Below the pieces are notes generated by a model. It made no database searches. It was given only the letters and a program-made list of their open reading frames with translations, and was not told the origin of the DNA. A stretch of DNA of 64,000 nt from Chamaelirium japonicum (taxonomy: Eukaryota > Streptophyta > Magnoliopsida > Liliales > Melanthiaceae). Where the stretch lies: positions 87,071,900-87,135,899 of the forward strand of contig OX393549.1 in NCBI GenBank assembly GCA_947650365.1, written 5' to 3'. Both the position numbers and the translations under genes were made by a program. This document shows, piece by piece, positions 57,625 to 64,000 of the stretch (its first letter is position 1; every line of letters begins with the position of its first letter).

Positions 57625-60600
57625 TCATCGTCTTCTCCTGCTGTCTGGATGGCTGAGGTAGGTAGAGAGTGCATCGGAGATTGTCGATCCTTCAGCTGCT
57701 TCATCTACCATCCTCGCCTCGATGTAGTTCGAGGTGAAGGTCTTCTTTGCTGCGGTTCTGATGACCAATAGATCTTGACTGGAGCCGATGCCTCGGCGGT
57801 TCGGGGGAATTTGCTCTCCGTTTTGAAACAGCCGAGCTTGAGTTCTTGTCATCCCATACGGAGTTGCTGCTGGTGGGAGTGTGCCCATGGCGCTTTCCTC
57901 GTTGTAGCCGGCTCTGAACAGCAACTGGGCAGCATTTTGCCCCCAACTCCCTTCTGGCTTGAATCCGAGTTGCTCGATGTCTGCCGATTCGACGGGTCTA
58001 CTTGGGTTCGGAGCTTGCGTCAGACTAGGTAGTGGCACCGTCATTTCTTGCAGAGTGATGACATTGGCCTGAGATAACGACGGGGCCAGCTTCCTTGTCG
58101 GAGTAGAAGATGATCGCTCGGACTTACGGATCCACTGAGGCGCGAGACGCAGGACAGGCGCCGTTTGGATTGGCAACGGGGTATGTTGCATTGCTCTTGA
58201 CTCGAAGCTGATGCGCATCCTTTGCCCAGGTTTCGGCATTCCTTGGACCTTGAGTCTTGCCTCGTCAGAGGGTGGCGCCGGATTCACGGGAAGAGGAGTC
58301 TTGTCCTTCTTTACTTCTTCAATTTTCTGGACTCGAGGGGCTTTAGCTGGAAGAACTTCCGCGACTAAGCCCTTTGCTTGGTAGAACTTAGCGCCGGTCA
58401 GGTGTGCCTCGGCCTCGTTGAATGGCCTGTCGTCCGCAACTATGTACCTCTCCACGCCTTCTTCGTAGTACTTGAGGCACTGGTGCCAGGTGGATACCAC
58501 GATGCCGTTCTCGTGCAGCCATGGTCTTCCCAACAGGAGGCGATATGACGTCTGGCAATCGATGATGTGGAAGAGGACGGTTGTATCTAGCGGGCCGATG
58601 GAAAGCTTCAAACGAATGATTCCGACGGTGGACTGTCCGCCCTGGTTGAACCCTTGGATGACCAATTGACTGGGCGAGAGCTGGTCGTTGGTAATGCCGA
58701 GTTGCCGCATTGTCTGGATAGGCATGATGTTGACGGCGGAACCACAGTCCAACAAGATTCGGTTCACTGGCTTCTCCTTGATGTATCCCGAGACGTAAAG
58801 AGGTCGGTTATGCAATCGCGTTCCGAGTTGCAGGTCCTCATCCGAAAAGGTTATCGTTGCATTACACGAGGCTACAGCTTTGTGTTTCTGGTCGTCCTTC
58901 CTCTTTCTTTTGTAGCTATCCGGATCGGCCAAGGCCGCAGCCATTGCTAGGCGAGCCTTCTTCGGGAGATGCAAAGCTTCTACGAGAGGCATATGCAAGA
59001 TTGCTTCGTCGTGAGAGGCGGTGCCCCCTTCGTCGGAATCATCTCCCTCATCTGTAGAGTCGCCTTCTCCAGAAGTTTCGCTCTCGTTCTTTCCTTCCGA
59101 TGCCTCATGGACTTCGACCATGCAACAAGACACCTTGATGTGTCGGTCCACTGGGAGGAAGTGATCCGGGAAGAACTCTTGCAAAGTTGTCGGCTCTGGA
59201 AGACTCTGCTGAAGGATATCGTCTTGGCTTGCTGGTGGCACTTTGAACGCCTTCCTCCCCGGAGTCTTGCTTTTCTTCTTGTAGGTCTTCCGCTTGGTGA
59301 ATCCCCTCATCACAAGGTCTTGTTTGAGCTTCTTTTCTTGCCATGGCTTTCGCCGCCGTGGTAGCATGACCCATGCTTCTTCGTCGGTGGATTCCCCTTT
59401 GCTAGGATGATGGTTGACAGCAGCAACTGGTTCCCTCGAAGGCACTTGTTCTTCCTGAGGCTCTACTGGCTCGTCTTCCGATCCCCAGCCGGTGGGCTTG
59501 ATTTCGTCGATTGGAACGGACGGAGGCCTTGAGTAGAAGACGTAATAGTCGAACTTCCCCGAAGGCTGGCCCAGCAGACCGACTTCCGGATCTCCTTGCT
59601 CGTATCTTTTCCGAAGAGCGCGTTGGGACATAGCTTGACTGGAAGGGACTTGCTCTTCTCGAGGTTCCACTGGCTCGTCTTTTGATCCCCAGCCGGTGGG
59701 CTTGATTTCGTCGATTGGAACGGACGGAGCCCTTGAGTAGAGGACGTAATAGTCGAACTTCCCCGAAGGCTGGCCCAGCAGACCGACTTCCGGATCTCCT
59801 TGCTCGTATCTTTTCCGAAGAGCGCGTTGGGACATAGCTTGACTGGAAGGGACTTGCTCTTCTCGAGGTTCCACTGGCTCGTCTTCCGATCCATAGCCGG
59901 TGGGCTTGATTTCGTCGATTGGAACGGACGGAGGCCTTGAGTAGAGGACGTAATAGTCGAACTTCCCCGAAGGCTGGCCCAGCAGACCGACTTCTGGATC
60001 TCCTTGCTCGTATCTTTTCCGAAGCGCTCGTTGGGATGCAGTATTGCTTGGAAGAGGTGCTGGCATGAGCAATGGTTGCCCCCAGGGCAGCGGTGTTTCT
60101 TCCTCGGAGAACGCAGGAGTACGTTGACGTTGCTTCGAGACTTTTGGCTGGGAAGTTGACTTAGCGATTGGCGCTTGGCGGTTGATGCGCAATTTGGGCA
60201 TGCTTCGTCGAGCAGCAACGAGCACTGGCGAGAAGGAGCCGAAGGTGATGGACGTCATGTTGGCCGTAGCAACTTCTCCGGAGTCGATTTCTATCTTCCC
60301 TTGCTTCGCGAGCGCCATGATTCTTTCCTTGAAGACGAAGCATCTTTCGATGGGATGACTTACCACCCGGTGGTATTTGCAAAAGAGAGGGTCGTCGACG
60401 CGATGCATCTGCTCGGGCCTCTTTGAAGGAGGGAGCTCTATCATCTTCTATTGCAGCAGTTGGTCGAACATAGAGGGGACTTCCGAGTCTGGGAAGGGGT
60501 ACTCCTTGGCTTCGAGTTCTTCTAGAGTCATCCTTTGTCTCGGAGGCGGAGGCGGCGGTATGGCGACGCCCTTCTTCTGATCTGGCTTGCCACCGATCTT

Positions 60601-62064
60601 GAGCGGCTTGGAGGTTGAAGCGATGTCGGCAACATTGACTTGTTTCGGTTTCGGTGCCGGTGGCTTGTCCTTCTTCTCTATCTTCAAGAAGTCCTTGTTC
60701 TTCGAGTCCCCGCGGTTTGCTAGGCTGAGTTCCATGTCATGAGCCCGAGTTGCGAGTTCTTCGAAAGACCGAGGCTTGATACCTTTGAGGATGTAGAGCA
60801 GACCCCAGTGCATGCCTTGGGTGCACATCTCGATGGCCGAGTCTTCAGACAAGCGGTCTCGTGAATTCAGCACGAGGTTCCTCCACCTGTCGATGTAGTC
60901 GATCACTGGCTCATCTTTTCTTTGTTTGACGGCGGTGAGTTCGGTCATACTGACGGTTCGTCTGGTGCTGTAGAAGCGATTGAGGAACTCCCTCTCCATC
61001 TGATCCCAGCTGTCGATGGTCCCTGCAGGAAGATCAACGTACCAGTCGAACGCGTTACCTTTGAGGGTGCGAACGAATTGCTTCACCATCTCGTCGCCGT
61101 ATGTGCCGGCATTATTGCAGGTCTCGATGAAGTGGGCAACGTGCTATCTCGGATTTCCCTTTCCGTCGAAGTGCTGAAACTTTGGCGGCTGGAATCCGAC
61201 TGGGAAGCGTAGCTGCTGGATCCTCGTAGTGTAGGGCTTCGAGTATGCCGCCGTGATCGGAGGAAGGCCACTACCGTGGGAACGCATCATGTCGACTATC
61301 AACGCTTGGACTTGCTGAGCATTCATCGTTATCGTTGTCGGAGGTTGTGTGGCCACTGAGGCTGGCACTGGGGAGACGACTTCCAATGGGACGGGAGCCG
61401 AGGAGAGCGCTGGAGTAATTGCTTGAATCGTCGGAACAACCTCTGCAGGAGCGGGAGTTGAAGACGGAACTGGAGAGGCGACGGGTTGGCTGACTGCTGC
61501 AGCGTCCTTCGCGCTTAGCTTTTGGAGCAGAGTGTTGATGTGACGATCCTTCTCCTCCATTAGCCGAGTAATCTGCGCCATGTGCTCGTTCATCTGCATG
61601 ACTTGGAGCTGAAGAGCGGACGGAGGATGGTGACGGAGAACGTCTCGGTGTTGCATGTTCGCATCCTCGCCGTCATCATCGGAGACGTAGTTACGCCGAC
61701 TTGCTTCTGGCTGATGATTGATGTTTGCCCCCTGCAGAGGAGGGGCAACGTCTGCTGGAGAACCCGAACGGGTTCGGGGTTGGGGTTGGTCCTCCCCAAA
61801 CTTTTGGACATGGACTCCAGGATCGAGGCTCGTTTCTTCATGCACCAGGGCCTCGTTGGTGCTTTGGCGAGCATCTTCGGTAGTAGCTTCTGGCACGAAG
61901 ATGTCCGCAAAATTCCGGGTACGCCGAGTGTAGACGCGCACCATTGGAGGAGCATCACCCTCCGGATTTACTGGATCACCGTGTCGGAGTAGAGGAGACT
62001 CGACGATTGGGGAGAGGCTTGGAGCAAACGCATCGTTGTTTGTTCCGGCCATCGCGAACTTCAA
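57625..62064 (-). pseudogene. gypsy gag-protease polyprotein, two in-frame TAG codons
   Basis: One continuous 1,480-codon frame from ATG 62064 to TGA 57627-57625, broken only by TAG at 61146-61144 and TAG at 60450-60448. In order: a Pro/Ala-rich N-terminus; retrotransposon gag core (AFDWYVDLPAGTIDSWDQME near 61050, FLNRFYSTRRTVS, IDRWRNL); a zinc finger CX2HX4HX4C near 60380-60340 (FCKYHRVVSHPIERC); three 68-residue repeats (60030-59430); then a retroviral-type aspartic protease with LLDCGSAVNIMP near 58755-58720 and YRLLLGRPWLHENG near 58545-58505. The catalytic motif reads Asp-Cys-Gly-Ser. No reverse transcriptase follows. The TAGs may be mutations or, for the second at the gag/protease junction, a readthrough signal; the sequence alone cannot tell. 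Confidence 0.85.
59430..60040 (-). repeat. in-frame 204-base (68-residue) repeat, three copies
   Basis: GACGTAATAGTCGAACTTCC starts at 59539, 59743 and 59947, exactly 204 apart. Each copy encodes RALRKRYEQGDPEVGLLGQP...EEQVPSS with one to a few differences. Confidence 0.95.
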
Positions 62065-62100
62065 GCAGCTTCTTCAACCGTACGGATGAAAGGAGAAGAG

Positions 62101-62118
62101 GTCCCACCGGGCGTGCCA
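62101..62118 (-). other. primer binding site candidate
   Basis: The complement TGGCACGCCCGGTGGGAC starts six bases inside the LTR end at 62125, in the expected place. The tRNA is not identified. Confidence 0.65.
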
Positions 62119-62124
62119 GAAATC

Positions 62125-64000
62125 TGTGGACGCGGAAAAAAGTGCGGGTCGTCTTTATTGCGAATCACACGAGATTACAAGTGTGGCCGGGACCCGGGTG
62201 GCTCGGGTGTAGCGAGTCCAGGTTGCGGTGAGTTTTGATCAGGGGATTGTGGGAAATATCTTCTGGGGGATCCCTTTGATCCGCGTCTCCACGTGGTGTT
62301 CGTGCGAGAGCTCTGAAGGAGTTGCCCAAGACAGGGGTTTTTACAGGGAGAGGGTTTTGGAGAGGCTAAGGAATGTCCACCGTTGCTTTGTCCCTTCCGT
62401 GCTTCGCGCTTTCTCGGCTAGGGGGTTTTCGGCTTCGTTCCTCGGTCTTCACGTCTTCCTCGTTCCTTGCTTGACCTCGGTGTCCTTGATCGTCGGTTCG
62501 CGGCGTCGATCGAGCTTTTGGCGTTGGCTTTGGCTTTGGCCTTTTGGCTTTGGCTTGGCTCCGGCGTGGCTCTGGATTTTGCTTTGCTTCGGTGCTTGCA
62601 CTTGGACGTAGCTGGGAGAGACTTGCGATGCTTTCATTCTTCCGGACTTCGCGTCGTATCGGCTAGAACGTGCGGTGCTTTTGCTCGTGGCCGGTGTAGT
62701 CGCTTGGCTTTGGCACTTGCGTTGCTTTGGTGCGGGCTTTACTGGGGCTTTGCTTTGGCTTCTTGCGTTGGCTTTAGCTTCAGCGTCAACTCGATCTTCT
62801 TCTTCGAACGACGTGGGCTACTTCTTCGGTGCTTCGACGATTTGCATGTCGACTGGACTTCTCTTCTTCTCCGGGCTTCTTTGGCGTGATCGGAGTCGAA
62901 GAATGCTTTCGAAGATAGTGGGGGTAGCACCGATCTCCGTGCGACGGTTTTGGCGTCGGCTTTTGTTGATGAAGACGACGAGGGTAGTGACGGTCTCCGT
63001 GCGACGGTTGTAGCGTCGGCTTTTGTTGATGAAGACGACGGGGTAGCGACGCTTCAGACGATCTGCTCCAGGCTTTCTTCTTCGTGGATGGCGCAGGCGT
63101 TAGTCGAAGACGACGGGGTGATGACGCTTCGCTTCTCTCCTCCGGGCCTTGGGGCTTGATCGGGATCGAGGATTTGTTGGAGCCGACGGGGTAGTGCCGC
63201 TCCTCTTCTTCTCCGGGCTTTTGGGCTTGATCGGAGTCGAAGGCTTGTTGGAGACGACGGGGTAGTGTCGCTCCTCTTCTTCTCCGGGCTTTTGGGCTTG
63301 ATCGGAGTCGAAGGCTTGTTGGAGACGACGGGGTAGTGCCGCTCCGATCTTCTTCTCCGGGCTTTTGGGCTTGATCGGAGTCGAAGGCTTGTTGGAGACG
63401 ACGGGGTAGTGCCGCTCCTCTTCTTCTCCGGGCTTTTGGGCTTGATCGGAGTCGAAGGCTTGTTGGAGACGACGGGGTAGTGCCGCTCCTCTTCTTCTCC
63501 GGGCTTTTGGGCTTGATCGGAGTCGAAGGCTTGTTGGAGACGACGGGGTAGTGCCGCTCCGATCTTCTTCTCTGGGCTTTTGGGCTTGATCGGAGTCGAA
63601 GGCTTGTTGGAGACGACGGGGTAGTGCCGCTCCGATCTTCTTCTCCGGCCTTTGCTTCTGGCGTCTTCGGAGTCGAAGGGTTCTTCTTCTCCGAGCTTTC
63701 TTCTTCGTGCACGGAGTCGAAGGGATGATCTTCGTGTGCAAGGGTCTTCACGTTGATGAGGACTTTCAGTAAGCCGATCATTTGGGACAGGCTTGACTGT
63801 GCCTCGTGAAGCCTTGGGTCGATGAAGAAGCGTCTCCTCTTCTGCAGAGCTCCGGCGTTTCGTCTTCAATTTTTCGACCATTTTTTCCTTCCCCCACCCC
63901 CTCTATTTATAGGCAAAGGGGTGGGGAGAGAGATATGGGAACTTTTAATTTTGAATCCCTTTTGTATCTCTCTCATAATTGCCCTGGATTTATTCATCCA
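62125..64000 (-). repeat. 5' LTR of the gag-protease element (partial)
   Basis: Matches 49334-51207 base for base apart from scattered substitutions and is cut by the window end; about 600 bases are missing. TATA box (TATAAATAG on the minus strand) at 63903-63911; the 71-73-base minisatellite is at 63187-63650. Confidence 0.9.

Larger units (their letters stand above)
49334..64000 (-). mobile_element. Ty3/gypsy element with gag-protease only, runs off the window
   Basis: On the minus strand: 5' LTR from beyond 64000 to 62125, primer site 62118-62101, gag-protease frame, second related frame, ~3.9 kb non-coding repeat-rich DNA, purine tract, 3' LTR 51820-49334. The LTR would be ~2.5 kb and the whole element ~15 kb. 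No reverse transcriptase, RNase H or integrase motif is found in 51821-62124, so it is non-autonomous. Roughly 12 differences over the first 400 LTR bases by eye indicate a fairly recent insertion. The target duplication cannot be checked because the right end is outside. Confidence 0.88.

Overview
The window looks like nuclear DNA of a flowering plant (monocot or magnoliid would fit, but nothing here fixes the lineage). It holds two short intact secreted-protein genes in a dense, nested bed of transposable elements, plus a 500-N assembly gap (45804-46303). There is no bacterial-type operon, CRISPR array or recognisable RNA gene.

Layout. 1-11797 is the 5' part of a minus-strand Ty3/gypsy chromovirus-type element (broken gag, PBS and a ~3.2 kb LTR); a second gypsy element (3146-10928) that codes only for gag and carries four tandem-repeat arrays is inserted in that LTR. 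Two foldback MITE-like elements follow (12549-12904, 13028-13264). 13265-30907 is a decayed Ty1/copia element split by an 11.4 kb element with ~4.05 kb LTRs and no coding capacity (17315-28758, LARD-like). 31988-32365 and 43808-44215 encode two DUF26/Gnk2-type cysteine-rich secreted proteins. Around and between them lie Harbinger-, hAT- and Mutator-like non-autonomous elements, two 5'-truncated LINEs, a solo gypsy LTR with target duplication, and Helitron-type 3' ends. 49334-64000 is a young minus-strand gypsy element with a gag-protease frame, a second diverged and protease-less copy of that frame in tandem, and no reverse transcriptase or integrase.

How the parts fit. Target-site duplications give the insertion order: MITE 13028 before the copia element, copia before the LARD; hAT-like 38100-42755 before the LINEs, LINE before the solo LTR. 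The LARD-like element and the broken chromovirus share LTR ends, a block near the LTR start and the same tRNA-Met-type primer site, so the coding family is a plausible helper lineage. Three of the four large LTR elements lack polymerase genes and would depend on proteins supplied in trans.

Limits. Divergence statements are by-eye counts over short stretches. I found no convincing new molecular system. The most unusual things are the duplicated gag-protease frame, the multi-array gag-only element with a palindromic array, and the giant-LTR element with its candidate partner.
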